From NCBI RefSeq assembly GCF_004340685.1, contig NZ_SLUN01000006.1, positions 62,001-126,000 on the forward strand: a stretch of DNA of 64,000 nucleotides, given 5' to 3'. Below the pieces are notes generated by a model, which was not told where the DNA came from, did no database searches, and saw nothing but the letters and a program-made list of their open reading frames with translations. The position numbers were made by a program, and so were the translations under genes. Every line of letters starts with the position of its first letter. The stretch's first letter is position 1. Below, in pieces: positions 1-7,905 of the stretch. The DNA comes from Hydrogenispora ethanolica. GTDB taxonomy: Bacteria > Bacillota > UBA4882 > UBA8346.

Positions 1-1
1 T

Positions 2-487
2 AAAAATTTGTTTTATAAAGATAAAGATGGTTGGCAATTAAATGAAATAGGTTATCTAATAATGCTCAAGCATAAAATGTTTTGCGAGTATATGCTTAAG
101 CAATTTGAAGAGATGGGTGAGGATGCTTTCATATGTGAACAACTGAAATGGATAAATTTAAAATATGAAAAAGAAAATTGGATAAAAGAAGTGATAAATA
201 TTGAAAAAGTAAATAATTTAGAGGAATATTTAGAAAGTGTTATTGGAAAAAGGTTATATAAGAATGAACAAAAAGAATTGATTGATATAATTGGACTGAA
301 AGATAAACTTGGTCGCATTCAGAAATCTATTAGGCAGTTCAATGCTTATTTTGAAGCTAATCGGATTCCTTATATCATTATTTCCAAAACATCAAGTAGA
401 CTTATTAATGAGGGTCAGAAGAAAAGTATAAGATTTTGGGAAGTTATATCAATTGATAATGATCTTGAAATACCACAAAATCTGTAA
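2..487 (+). CDS. C-terminal part of an unidentified island protein (cut by window edge)
   Basis: The reading frame is open to the left edge of the window, so the true start is probably outside; a TTG at position 8 is the first usable codon inside. The visible 160 or so residues are charged and mostly helical, with a cysteine-poor lysine/glutamate-rich middle and a more beta-like end (YIIISKTSS around residue 124). I do not recognise the family. An end of a phage or integrative-element primase/helicase-type protein is one possibility, but nothing diagnostic is present. It is very AT-rich like the rest of the island. No signal peptide or membrane segment is visible. Confidence 0.45.
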   Translation, partial: KNLFYKDKDGWQLNEIGYLIMLKHKMFCEYMLKQFEEMGEDAFICEQLKWINLKYEKENWIKEVINIEKVNNLEEYLESVIGKRLYKNEQKELIDIIGLKDKLGRIQKSIRQFNAYFEANRIPYIIISKTSSRLINEGQKKSIRFWEVISIDNDLEIPQNL

Positions 488-652
488 TGAATTTATATAT
501 ATAAATTTCTTTCATAAATTGTGGTATGTAAAATAATGGGAATTAAAATATAGAGAACCATAATTTAATAATTGAACTATCCATGAGTGCGAGCAGTGAT
601 TTTTCCGCAAGCACTCGCCCGCTGCGTAAGTCGGGAGCGAAGGAAAACCTTC

Positions 653-665
653 ATGCCTTCGGCAT
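653..665. terminator. Small hairpin ATGCC-TTC-GGCAT followed by T-rich DNA
   Basis: A perfect 5-bp stem with a 3-nt loop is followed by ATTTTATC on the plus strand. It lies in a GC-richer patch (about 580-665) inside AT-rich intergenic DNA that also has GAGTGC/GCACTC dyads. It could end transcription of the gene at 2-487, although it is 170 bp away. The rest of 488-868 shows no gene. Confidence 0.3.
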
Positions 666-868
666 CATTTTATCAATTTTTAAATATAAATATTATTGAT
701 AGCTATAGAGCTAATTCAAGGAAGCCTAAAAACATTAGCAATTAGGATAACAAAAAAGAATTATTATACTATACTAAAAATGTTATAATTAATCATCAAA
801 TTCATTATTCTGACTTAGATAATTTTGATAAAACTTTATATCCAATAGTAGGGGAGAGACGATCTTTT

Positions 869-967
869 TCAACGAGATCTTGTAATTCGGGAATATTGGT
901 GACAAGCTTCTTCGCTATTAAATCTTTCTTGGAATTGCAGTATATTTATTGGTTCTTGTGTAGCCAT
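869..967 (-). pseudogene. N-terminal fragment of an IS1595-family transposase
   Basis: A GGAGGG ribosome-binding site 7 nt upstream leads into ATG and 32 codons. The text ILQFQERFNSEEACHQY matches the start of IS1595-type transposases, where it normally continues into a tryptophan/proline-rich stretch and a CxxC zinc motif. Here the frame runs into a TGA after about 7 unrelated residues, and neither the zinc motif nor the DDE core follows. It is therefore a decayed remnant. What is seen is the N-terminal motif; the family call rests on general knowledge of IS1595 proteins. Confidence 0.55.
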
Positions 968-980
968 GATTTTTCCCTCC

Positions 981-1018
981 GAACGTTTGTTTGATTCAAT
1001 TATATCAAACATACGTTC
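981..1018. promoter_or_regulatory. 15-bp inverted repeat with two LexA-like half-matches
   Basis: The arms GAACGTTTGTTTGAT (981-995) and ATCAAACATACGTTC (1004-1018) are inverted copies with one mismatch and an 8-nt spacer. Each arm also fits the Gram-positive SOS box CGAAC-N4-GTTYG with one deviation (GTTT in place of GTTC on one side). The site lies immediately upstream of the ribosome-binding site of the IS1595 fragment. An SOS operator or a transposon terminal repeat are both possible. Confidence 0.45.
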
Positions 1019-1046
1019 TGTAAGAAAGATATTCCTGAGCAAAATT

Positions 1047-1243
1047 GATAGTCAGATTATGATAAAGAACAAGGGAGAATTGGTATCGAAACCTGTAAAG
1101 AGGACGAAAGTTCTATAAAGATTATGGGTTCCTCATCAAAAGCCATAATGATCAAGCGTTTTCTGAAGTATTTTGACATTGAGCTTAAAGACGGTGATTA
1201 TCCAATTGAATGGGAAAATGGAATGATCACCTTTAAAGTTTGA
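1047..1243 (+). pseudogene. 3' end of an unidentified gene (no start)
   Basis: After an in-frame TAG the frame is open for 65 codons with coding-like composition (KIMGSSSKAIMIKRFLKYFD, then WENGMITFKV and TGA). It is directly followed by a good terminator at 1250-1283, as expected for a genuine gene end. No start codon with a ribosome-binding site is present, so the 5' part appears to be lost. I do not recognise the family. Confidence 0.35.
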
Positions 1244-1803
1244 TTTAATAGGGCAGGGGATATCAACCTTGCCCTTATTTTTTCCTTCTTCCTCAGCTCC
1301 CCTTTCAATCTATCAAGGGTAAGTAAACGTTTATAATTTTGTAATTGATCTATTGATACATTTAATTCATTTGCTAAATCAACCTGATTTTTAACTACCG
1401 AATTATCCGGTAGTTTTTCTGGCCTTCCTTCCTTAATCCCATACAACCTTTCCAGCTCCGCAATACATCTTGCCAGTTTAACCGCATTTGTATTACCAAT
1501 GCCACGCTGACGCAAGTTTGTTTCAAGCAGATTTTTGAGAATTACATCATCTTTGCTCCATCTTTCATTATCATCATAAATTTGAACCCTAGCTGGGATC
1601 TCAGTAATATTTAATTCCTTACAAGCCCGCACGCGCTGATGGCCCGATACAATAACTTTGTCTTGGGTAATTACAATTGGTTCAATTACTCCAGAAGTTT
1701 TAATTGATTCAAGAAATTCTGTCCAATTATCACCGCTAATGTCATCAAAAAATTTATTATTGTCAGGATGGGGAATAAGTTTATCAACTTCAATCATTTG
1801 CAT
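1198..1803 (-). CDS. ParB-like nuclease-fold/HTH protein, C-terminus apparently replaced
   Basis: About 201 residues. ATG at 1803 is chosen because it follows AAAGGAGA at normal spacing. The N-terminal half is a ParB/Srx-type domain: IEVDKLIPHPDNNKFF (residues 4-19), then VIVSGHQRVRACKEL around residue 55, the conserved GHxR box. A helix-turn-helix-like region follows (VDLANELNVSIDQLQNYKRLL). Such proteins act in partition or as element-borne regulators. The last 35 or so residues read antisense through a plus-strand terminator (1250-1283) and gene remnant, so the original C-terminus is probably lost by rearrangement. It may be inactive. Confidence 0.7.
   Translation of the reverse strand: MQMIEVDKLIPHPDNNKFFDDISGDNWTEFLESIKTSGVIEPIVITQDKVIVSGHQRVRACKELNITEIPARVQIYDDNERWSKDDVILKNLLETNLRQRGIGNTNAVKLARCIAELERLYGIKEGRPEKLPDNSVVKNQVDLANELNVSIDQLQNYKRLLTLDRLKGELRKKEKIRARLISPALLNQTLKVIIPFSHSIG
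1250..1283 (+). terminator. Rho-independent terminator
   Basis: AGGGCAGGG pairs with CCTTGCCCT across an 8-nt loop, and TTATTTTTT follows. It terminates the plus-strand gene remnant ending at 1243. The opposing ParB-like reading frame passes straight through it. Confidence 0.65.
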
Positions 1804-1922
1804 AATTAGTTCTCCTTTACCTACAAATTGAATAAACTTTATAAAATGTCTTAGGTTCATTGAATTCGTTATAATTACTTATATCAGATGGATATTCATA
1901 AAACGCTAATGAAAAGAAAAAA

Positions 1923-1943
1923 GCCCCTACAAAAAATAGGAGC
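1923..1943 (-). terminator. Terminator after the 61-residue gene
   Basis: On the minus strand GCTCCTA pairs with TAGGGGC (one G-T pair) around a 7-nt loop and is followed by TTTTTTC. It sits about 40 bp past the stop codon at 1984. Confidence 0.6.
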
Positions 1944-1983
1944 ATTAATATACTGACTTTGATTTTGTATACTTAATCGTGAA

Positions 1984-2169
1984 TTATGGCTTTAAATTAA
2001 CGGTTGTGTCTTGAATAAGTACAGCATACTCCGCCAGTATTTCCTCAAACATCTGCTTGCGCTCTTCAGAAACAAACTGTAGTAGCTCATCCTGTAGAAC
2101 CTGGATCTCCTGGTTGTCCCACATGTCCATTAATTGTGCCTCTTTACTGGGATCAAAAACGTTGTTCAT
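1984..2169 (-). CDS. Small acidic hypothetical protein (61 aa)
   Basis: ATG at 2169 follows AAAAAGGAGC at good spacing and is preferred to a longer frame. The product is acidic and helical (DELLQFVSEERKQMFEEIL), with no cysteine, signal peptide or membrane segment. It has its own terminator and faces the ribbon-helix-helix gene at 2462 across a 290-bp region with GTGTACAC sites. Size and context resemble small accessory proteins of integrative elements. Function unknown. Confidence 0.6.
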   Translation of the reverse strand: MNNVFDPSKEAQLMDMWDNQEIQVLQDELLQFVSEERKQMFEEILAEYAVLIQDTTVNLKP

Positions 2170-2215
2170 TATAATCAGCTCCTTTTTAATAATAATTGTG
2201 TTAACTATTGACGAG

Positions 2216-2439
2216 GTGTACACTTTGTGCTAATATTGAAATTGGGCAACAAGAAACCAGAGCCTTGTTCAAGGCTTGAAAATTGGCACTTGGTAAACGG
2301 CTGGGGAGCTTGGGTATCAAGTGCTTTGTTTTGTTTTTAGTGCATTTAATTTTGAATACTTTAAGATACCATTTGACCACCTCAAAATTATTATAACACA
2401 CTTTCGATTAAATTGTACACCTTGTTTTATAGTGTACAC
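2216..2439. promoter_or_regulatory. GTGTACAC sites in divergent promoter region
   Basis: The octamer palindrome GTGTACAC occurs at 2216-2223 and 2432-2439, with a one-mismatch copy TTGTACAC at 2413-2420. They flank the start regions of two divergent small genes; the right-hand copies sit 22-49 bp before the ribbon-helix-helix gene start. This is the usual layout of an autoregulated ribbon-helix-helix operator. Binding is inferred. Confidence 0.45.
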
Positions 2440-2461
2440 CAAAAACTTGGAGGTAAATTAT

Positions 2462-2629
2462 ATGCCGATTAATACCGAGGTAAATAAAAGAGTAGCCTTA
2501 AGTTTATCATTAGATATTTACGAGATATTCCATAAATATGCCGTAGAAGAAGATCGTTCGGATGCGAACATGGCATTAAAAATATTTAAGCTTGGTCTTC
2601 AAGAATATGAACGCCAAAAGGATAAATAG
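2462..2629 (+). CDS. Small ribbon-helix-helix-like regulator (55 aa)
   Basis: ATG at 2462 follows TTGGAGGT at normal spacing. The 55 residues have the ribbon-helix-helix pattern: a short strand (NKRVALSLSLD, residues 7-17), then helix IYEIFHKYAVEE, a turn (DRSDAN) and helix MALKIFKLGLQEYERQ. Arc/CopG-type proteins of this size bind short palindromes as dimers and often repress their own promoter; repeated GTGTACAC sites lie just upstream. The family call rests on pattern only. Confidence 0.55.
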   Translation: MPINTEVNKRVALSLSLDIYEIFHKYAVEEDRSDANMALKIFKLGLQEYERQKDK

Positions 2630-2894
2630 ATTACTGTTGTTATGATTTTAAGATTGATGAAAATTATTAAAAATAAATGTATTCCGTGTTGAATGCATTG
2701 ATTTTTGATATAACAAGAACAAAAATGTTTATTTTAACAGGAAATGCTTATTGGAACTATTCTAGTTCACGTTTCATTCTTGTTGTATTATATTATTTTT
2801 CTGAATCAAAGTATAATTGACGACTAAAATGTCAATATTGGCAATGGATGTCGATTGATCATTAATGAATACAATCAGATTTGGAGGTAATAAT

Positions 2895-3419
2895 ATGAAT
2901 TTTGGCTATATATATGTATTAAGCAATGATAACATGCCTAGTACATATAAAATCGGAAAAACTTGTAAAGATGATATTAATGAACGAGCTAAAGAGTTAT
3001 CTAATTTTCCAGGTATTCCAACTCCATTTAAGGTTGAATTCAGCTTTTATGTGCCAGATATCGATAAGGCTGAAATACTGATACATAAAGAACTCCAAAA
3101 ATATCGAATTAATGCTTATAGAGAATTTTTTAAAGCTGACATAGAAATCATTAAAGATGCTTTTGGGTGTCTATATGATGAATATTTTGATTTCATAAGT
3201 AAATTCTCGGATTATTTTCAGGAATCTGCCGACTTATATTATAAAAAAATTATATACAGTCATTTGAAGAAAACTTTGAAGCTTTACAGCAAAATAAATA
3301 TCAATTTGATAAAAACTTTTCTAACGTTTACGAAAAAGATGACTACTATTTTATTGCATTACATCACTGCAAAATATGTTCTAAAGAGCAATATAATAGT
3401 TGGAGGAAGAATAAATTAA
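2895..3419 (+). CDS. T5orf172-type GIY-YIG protein, frameshifted in an A7 tract
   Basis: ATG at 2895 follows TTGGAGGT. Residues 1-100 carry the T5orf172/MUG113 form of the GIY-YIG nuclease domain: GYIYVLSN near the start, TYKIGKT about residue 17, then the helical part ending in YREFFKADIEIIKDAF. From about residue 118 the frame becomes unnaturally lysine/isoleucine-rich. Adding one base to the A7 run at 3243-3249 restores a frame to 3448 with normal content (YEKDDYYFIALHHCKICSKE, including a CxxC). So the gene is frameshifted, read by slippage, or carries a sequence error. Phages and mobile elements commonly carry this domain. Confidence 0.65.
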   Translation: MNFGYIYVLSNDNMPSTYKIGKTCKDDINERAKELSNFPGIPTPFKVEFSFYVPDIDKAEILIHKELQKYRINAYREFFKADIEIIKDAFGCLYDEYFDFISKFSDYFQESADLYYKKIIYSHLKKTLKLYSKININLIKTFLTFTKKMTTILLHYITAKYVLKSNIIVGGRIN

Positions 3420-3547
3420 CTCGAAAAAGAAAACAAACTAGAATTTAGTTTTAAAGCATAAAGGTTTCATTTTCAATCAACAGTAGTGCAATTTAAAGGT
3501 TAGAAAGCAAATAGAGGTTTCAGTTTGTTGTAACTCATTTTAATCAT

Positions 3548-3575
3548 GGAGTCTAGAATAATCTAGGCTCCTTTT
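3548..3575 (+). terminator. Rho-independent terminator
   Basis: GGAGTCTAGA and TCTAGGCTCC form a 10-bp stem (one G-T pair) with a 4-nt loop, followed by TTTT. It would end the GIY-YIG transcript. The remainder of 3449-3793 holds no gene that I can see. Confidence 0.7.
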
Positions 3576-3793
3576 CATTTACTAGAGAGGAATTATGTTA
3601 TAAACATAGAAGTATTAACCAATTATCCAAGCTATAAGACAGATACTTACGAAGAACGGTTAATTTAACTATAACACCAAATTGGTTTATTCTTTCTGTC
3701 TGGTTTTATAATTTAAGCTGGTTATACAGTAAGTATGGTGAGAACCAAATTTATGAACGGTGAGTTCACATAAAAGTGGAAAGGTTGAAAAGG

Positions 3794-4540
3794 ATGAATT
3801 TTGGATTTAAAACTCATGCAGAAAAGGGAAGTTCTTTACCGTCAAAAGATAAACCCTTTATAACAGCTTTATTCGTTTTGTTGGTGTTTGGATGTGGAGC
3901 AATATTTCTTTGGTTTACTGTAAAAAATTACTCTGATTGGATCTCATGGTTTTGTAGAATAACTGCGATAATGCTTTTATTAATATGTATGTTGTTTCTG
4001 GTTAATCTTTTGCCTGAATGTAAAATTAAAAAAATTCTATTACTTATATTTAATATTCCTCTATCTTTATGTTATGTATTTGTAAAATCCGGTTCCATAA
4101 TCTTGGGAATTATTACTTCTATTATGCTGGTTTTTGGCATAATTTCTTTATTTTTTCTGATATTAAGCAATGTATTTCACATTAAGATAGAAATATGTTA
4201 TTTTCTTTCATCTCTTATAACTTTGACGGGAATGGCTTATTTTAAATCAATATTGCCGTTGGCGTTAAGAATTTTATATTTGCCAAAAAGCGATAAAAAA
4301 GAAAGGCAATATCGCGAATCAATTGCAATTTTGAATATAGTTAATTTCAGAAAATTAGCTTATGCAATTAGCTTTATATTATACATTTTGAGCATAATTG
4401 ATAAGTATTACGGTAAAACGACAATCAACTTAGATTCTATTATTCTAGTGAAAGATGTTTACTTAGAAAGTTTAATTGCATTTTTGACATTGGATACTTG
4501 TATTTCGAATATTGCTCCTAAACTAATCGAAAAGAAATGA
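3794..4540 (+). CDS. Multi-pass membrane protein of unknown function
   Basis: About 248 residues if started at ATG 3794 (GAAAGG 9 nt upstream); a GTG six codons earlier is an alternative. Around six hydrophobic segments are visible: residues 22-45 (FITALFVLLVFGCG), 55-78, 80-100, 103-130, 138-158 and 190-210, with a basic loop KSDKKERQYRES before the last. There is no signal peptide or recognisable catalytic motif. The gene sits 46 bp before an AbiU2-like gene in the same direction, so the two may form a pair, which makes a membrane effector or sensor role plausible but unproven. Strongly AT-rich. Confidence 0.6.
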   Translation: MNFGFKTHAEKGSSLPSKDKPFITALFVLLVFGCGAIFLWFTVKNYSDWISWFCRITAIMLLLICMLFLVNLLPECKIKKILLLIFNIPLSLCYVFVKSGSIILGIITSIMLVFGIISLFFLILSNVFHIKIEICYFLSSLITLTGMAYFKSILPLALRILYLPKSDKKERQYRESIAILNIVNFRKLAYAISFILYILSIIDKYYGKTTINLDSIILVKDVYLESLIAFLTLDTCISNIAPKLIEKK

Positions 4541-4586
4541 GTTATTATAAATGAGTTTAGCATGATTATGAGTTAGGGGTAACCTC

Positions 4587-5246
4587 ATGGAACAATTAGT
4601 AAAAAATTATTGCGTATGGTTAGAAAAAATTAGATTAGAAACGGTTATTCTACTAGATCATAGGAAAAGTTTTACAGAGCTTTCTGAAATTGTTGGCAAT
4701 AATCCAGAATTACATAAAGATAATTACTTTTTTTCAGATATATCTTATTGGTATGCGACTACTGTTTTAATGTGTATCCGAAGACAAATTGATACAGATC
4801 AAGATTCAGTATCTATTGCTAGGTTGTTATTAGAGCTAATAAATAACATACAATCATTTAACAAGGAACAATTTCTCGATAACTATTTAAGAGGTATGAG
4901 TGAGGAGACGACAAGCATATTTAGAGAAAGAGCTGAAGAGGAATTTAAATTATACTCTGAACCAACAAACAATTACTTAGACCAAGACAAAATACGAAAA
5001 GATTATAATGAACTAATTGCGAAGTATGGCCAATGTAAAGATTATGTGAATCGGAAGATCGCACATTTAAGTCAAAGACAAAGTAGAATTCCTACTTTTA
5101 ATGATATTGATTTATGCATCGATTATGTCTCTAAGCTTACCAAAAAATACAGTATGCTAATCGAACATGTTGATGTCGATTTAGAACTTTCTCATTATGT
5201 AGATATAAAATCTTTATTTAGCAAACCATGGGTCAAACTTTCGTGA
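4587..5246 (+). CDS. AbiU2-like HEPN-domain protein (abortive-infection type)
   Basis: 219 residues from ATG 4587 (GGGGTAACCTC upstream is a weak ribosome-binding site). The layout matches the HEPN_AbiU2 family: an N-terminal helix, SDISYWYATTVLMCIRRQID (residues 50-69), QDSVSIARLLLEL, and a late YVNRKIAHLSQRQ followed by PTFNDIDLCIDYV. The R-K-I-A-H segment is a candidate HEPN active-site element, although its R-to-H spacing is shorter than the usual Rx4-6H. Lactococcal AbiU and other HEPN proteins act in phage defence, often as RNases. The preceding membrane gene and following AIPR gene support a defence role by context. Confidence 0.55.
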   Translation: MEQLVKNYCVWLEKIRLETVILLDHRKSFTELSEIVGNNPELHKDNYFFSDISYWYATTVLMCIRRQIDTDQDSVSIARLLLELINNIQSFNKEQFLDNYLRGMSEETTSIFRERAEEEFKLYSEPTNNYLDQDKIRKDYNELIAKYGQCKDYVNRKIAHLSQRQSRIPTFNDIDLCIDYVSKLTKKYSMLIEHVDVDLELSHYVDIKSLFSKPWVKLS

Positions 5247-5295
5247 AAAATGTTTGTCATTTAGGGTCTCCTGAAAAACTAGTACAACATCAGAG

Positions 5296-5580
5296 CTAAA
5301 ACCGAGGGTATAAACGTTTTAACTTGACACGAGCATCTTCGGTAGTGAATTGACAATCTACTGTTTTTTGGCTTGAATTACGATGACGTTCTCACTCGGA
5401 TAACTCACTGGCAAGTGCTTCTATAGAAGGAATACGACCTAAACATTGTTTGGTTATGACGCTTCGCAATCTCGGCCAATGTTCAGCCAGCTTCCATGCT
5501 TGGTTGGGTGTAATGAATCTCTAAACGCTTCGCCAAACGGCGGGCCGTTGTGGGTCGAAAGCTTGCCCACCTTAGCTTCA
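5296..5580 (-). pseudogene. Decayed C-terminal part of an IS630-family transposase
   Basis: On the minus strand the frame ends in FTTEDARVKLKRLYPRF and stop, the typical IS630 transposase C-terminus, preceded by TKQCLGRIPSIEALASELSE. A TGA interrupts where a tryptophan is expected. Shifting frame upstream recovers KHGSWLNI and then ARRLAKRLEIHYT, the conserved DDE-domain neighbourhood. At least two frameshifts and one stop mean it is dead. It separates the AbiU2-like and AIPR genes and is less AT-rich than they are. Confidence 0.7.
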
Positions 5581-5728
5581 TTCAATTCTGAAGGTCAGAT
5601 TGTAATAACTCATCAAGATAAGTTTGAAGATGCTTTTTATCTAATCCATGGTAAGCTCCTCTTTAAGACCAATATATGTTTTTATCTCCTAAATTATCAA
5701 GAAAAAGAAACTAAAGGAGTGCTTAGTT

Positions 5729-7651
5729 TTGGAGAAAAGACCAAATTTATCAAAAATATTAACGCTACCTGCTATTAAAGAAAATATAAATGAATTTGTT
5801 TCGAATGCAAAATCAACTACAGAAAAGGGAGAGCTATTTTGTAAGTGGGTATTGAAATTTATTTTTGAACTAGATGATGATACTATCGAGGATAGTATTT
5901 TAATCAGCGGCCCAGGAGATAACGGTGTTGATGCGTTTTTTGAAACTAATAATGAGTTAATAGTAATACAGTGTAAGTATGATACAGCCCATAATACTAA
6001 TTCAATGGTACGTACTGGCGTTCAATTTGAGAATCATCTTTTAAGGGAGGGTGATTATACTAACGCTAATCAAGTATTCATGGATTATCTAGACAAAATT
6101 GGAGAATACCTAACGACTCCTGAAAATGGCAGAGATGATCTCGACGCCGATTACAGAGTAAAACAAATAGCTTTTTATTATATAACAAATTCTGAATTCA
6201 AGCCTAATGACACCAAGGAGCAGGAAGTTCAAAAAGGAAAGATCGAAAGAATTTCTAGTAACGTAACAATAGAATTTATTGATATACAAGGTATACACAG
6301 GATGATTTTGAAAAGTCAGTTTGAATTACCTGATGAGTATAGGGAAAAAAAGCAAACTATTTGGCTAAAAAACCAATTTGTAACTGGATATACTTGTGTA
6401 GCAGAAGTTTCTATTAAAGATTTCTATTATTTTTTAAGAAAAGTAATAGAGTATATATTTTTTAGTAATGTAAGAAATTATTTACCTGCATCTACTATTA
6501 ATAAAGAAATTGCAAAAACTTTTAGGGATGCAGATAAAGATTTCTGGCTTCTTAATAATGGGATTACCATCCTATGTGATGATTTTGAAATTCCTAAAGA
6601 ATTTTCGAAAGGATTTTGTATTGATTTGTTTGCACCACAAATTGTAAATGGTTGCCAGACGGCTAGTGTTATTTATAAAGAATTCGAACAGCTGAGGAGA
6701 AAACCAAATTCGAAGGAGTTAATTGACTTAAAAGAAGGGACTATCCTTGTAAAAATAATAAAAGATAAGCATCATTCGCAAAGAGATGGAATAATACGAT
6801 GTACTAATAGGCAGAATGTTGTCTCTGCTATGGATTTTTATGCTTTGGATAAGTTTCAAAAAGAACTTAAGGAAAAATTTGCAGAGTACGGATATTTCTA
6901 TGAAATTCAAAGAAAAGAGAGTCAATTCATTAAGTATAAGTATAGTAAAACAACATTTAAACCTGGAAAAAATCTTATGAACAAGGAATATAATTATCTT
7001 ACTGGGGATAAGTTTTCCTTTGTTTTGACTGTCAAAGAAGTAATACAAGCATATGCAGCTGGATTGCATGGAAAAATTATAAAAGCAAGCCATAATATTG
7101 GTGAATTGGCCCCAGATACTTCTGATAGCCGAGATTTGTTTAACACAAAGACTAACGGGGATGTAAGATATTTTCTATACCCTGTTTTAATTGCAAAGTA
7201 TGCGAATTATTTTTTGGGATATGGCAGCAGGAAATCAGGAGTTCCAATTCTTGAAGAAGGTCCAGATTATAGAAAGACTACATTATCACTTTTCGTATAC
7301 TCTTACTTTAGATTATTGTGTAGATTTTTAAAACTACCGCAATTACTTATTCTAAATACGCTAGATGATGATGATCCGTTTAAAATTCCATTAGAAACCA
7401 TGGAAAAGATTTTTAAAAGTGAAGAGATTAATAAATATTTACTTGGTATGGTTGATGATGTACTGTTTAATTTTTTTGATGATACTAGTATCAAGGAACG
7501 AATGGGAAAGAATATTACTCGGTTTATGAAGTCCGATATAGAAAAGCAAGAAGTGCTGGCTACTTTAACAGCAAAAATGGATAGTTTTTTAACAAAAACA
7601 AAATATAACTCGCAAAAAATTCAAAAAGCAAAAGACATTATTGGAAATTAA
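5729..7651 (+). CDS. AIPR-family abortive-infection protein with nuclease-like N-terminus
   Basis: 640 residues from a TTG start at 5729, chosen because AAAGGAG lies 9 nt upstream. Residues 55-90 resemble a PD-(D/E)xK nuclease core: GPGDNGVDAFF and then IVIQCKYD, i.e. the D...QxK arrangement of Mrr-like enzymes. From about residue 245 the AIPR domain follows: NVRNYLPASTINKEI, then FWLLNNGITILCDDF and IVNGCQTASVIYKEF, which are hallmark boxes. AIPR proteins were named from abortive-infection phage resistance and are common in defence islands. The 3' third is helical without motifs I know. It is complete and uninterrupted. Confidence 0.85.
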   Translation: MEKRPNLSKILTLPAIKENINEFVSNAKSTTEKGELFCKWVLKFIFELDDDTIEDSILISGPGDNGVDAFFETNNELIVIQCKYDTAHNTNSMVRTGVQFENHLLREGDYTNANQVFMDYLDKIGEYLTTPENGRDDLDADYRVKQIAFYYITNSEFKPNDTKEQEVQKGKIERISSNVTIEFIDIQGIHRMILKSQFELPDEYREKKQTIWLKNQFVTGYTCVAEVSIKDFYYFLRKVIEYIFFSNVRNYLPASTINKEIAKTFRDADKDFWLLNNGITILCDDFEIPKEFSKGFCIDLFAPQIVNGCQTASVIYKEFEQLRRKPNSKELIDLKEGTILVKIIKDKHHSQRDGIIRCTNRQNVVSAMDFYALDKFQKELKEKFAEYGYFYEIQRKESQFIKYKYSKTTFKPGKNLMNKEYNYLTGDKFSFVLTVKEVIQAYAAGLHGKIIKASHNIGELAPDTSDSRDLFNTKTNGDVRYFLYPVLIAKYANYFLGYGSRKSGVPILEEGPDYRKTTLSLFVYSYFRLLCRFLKLPQLLILNTLDDDDPFKIPLETMEKIFKSEEINKYLLGMVDDVLFNFFDDTSIKERMGKNITRFMKSDIEKQEVLATLTAKMDSFLTKTKYNSQKIQKAKDIIGN

Positions 7652-7743
7652 GTTAATAAATTTTTGATTAAATGGTTTCGTTTACTTTATATAACAATTT
7701 ATAAATAGTTACAATTGTTTTAATTTAGTTATAATCAATTAAA

Positions 7744-7887
7744 ATGGCAATTGGCTATATATTGATTGAGAAAGGAAGACGGTGGAATGGGTGGCAATGT
7801 GGTTGGTGTACATATATTGATGAAAAAGAAACTTGCAATCGATTTGTGAATTATTTTGAATTTGTTACTCTATTTTGTTTGTTATAA
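7744..7887 (+). CDS. Possible 47-residue cysteine/tryptophan-rich microprotein
   Basis: An ATG frame of 47 codons contains RRWNGWQCGWCTYIDEKETC, a compact CxxC plus further cysteine, and ends in a hydrophobic stretch. No convincing ribosome-binding site precedes the ATG, and the DNA is AT-rich intergenic sequence. It may be a relic. Only the cysteine/tryptophan pattern argues for coding. Confidence 0.2.
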   Translation: MAIGYILIEKGRRWNGWQCGWCTYIDEKETCNRFVNYFEFVTLFCLL

Positions 7888-7905
7888 ATAAAGGAGTGTG
7901 TAGAA

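Noticed and set aside
5446-5778. Plus-strand frame of 110 codons before the AIPR gene
   Set aside because: It lies antisense to the IS630 remnant and its text has no family features. The AIPR gene with its own ribosome-binding site overlaps its end.
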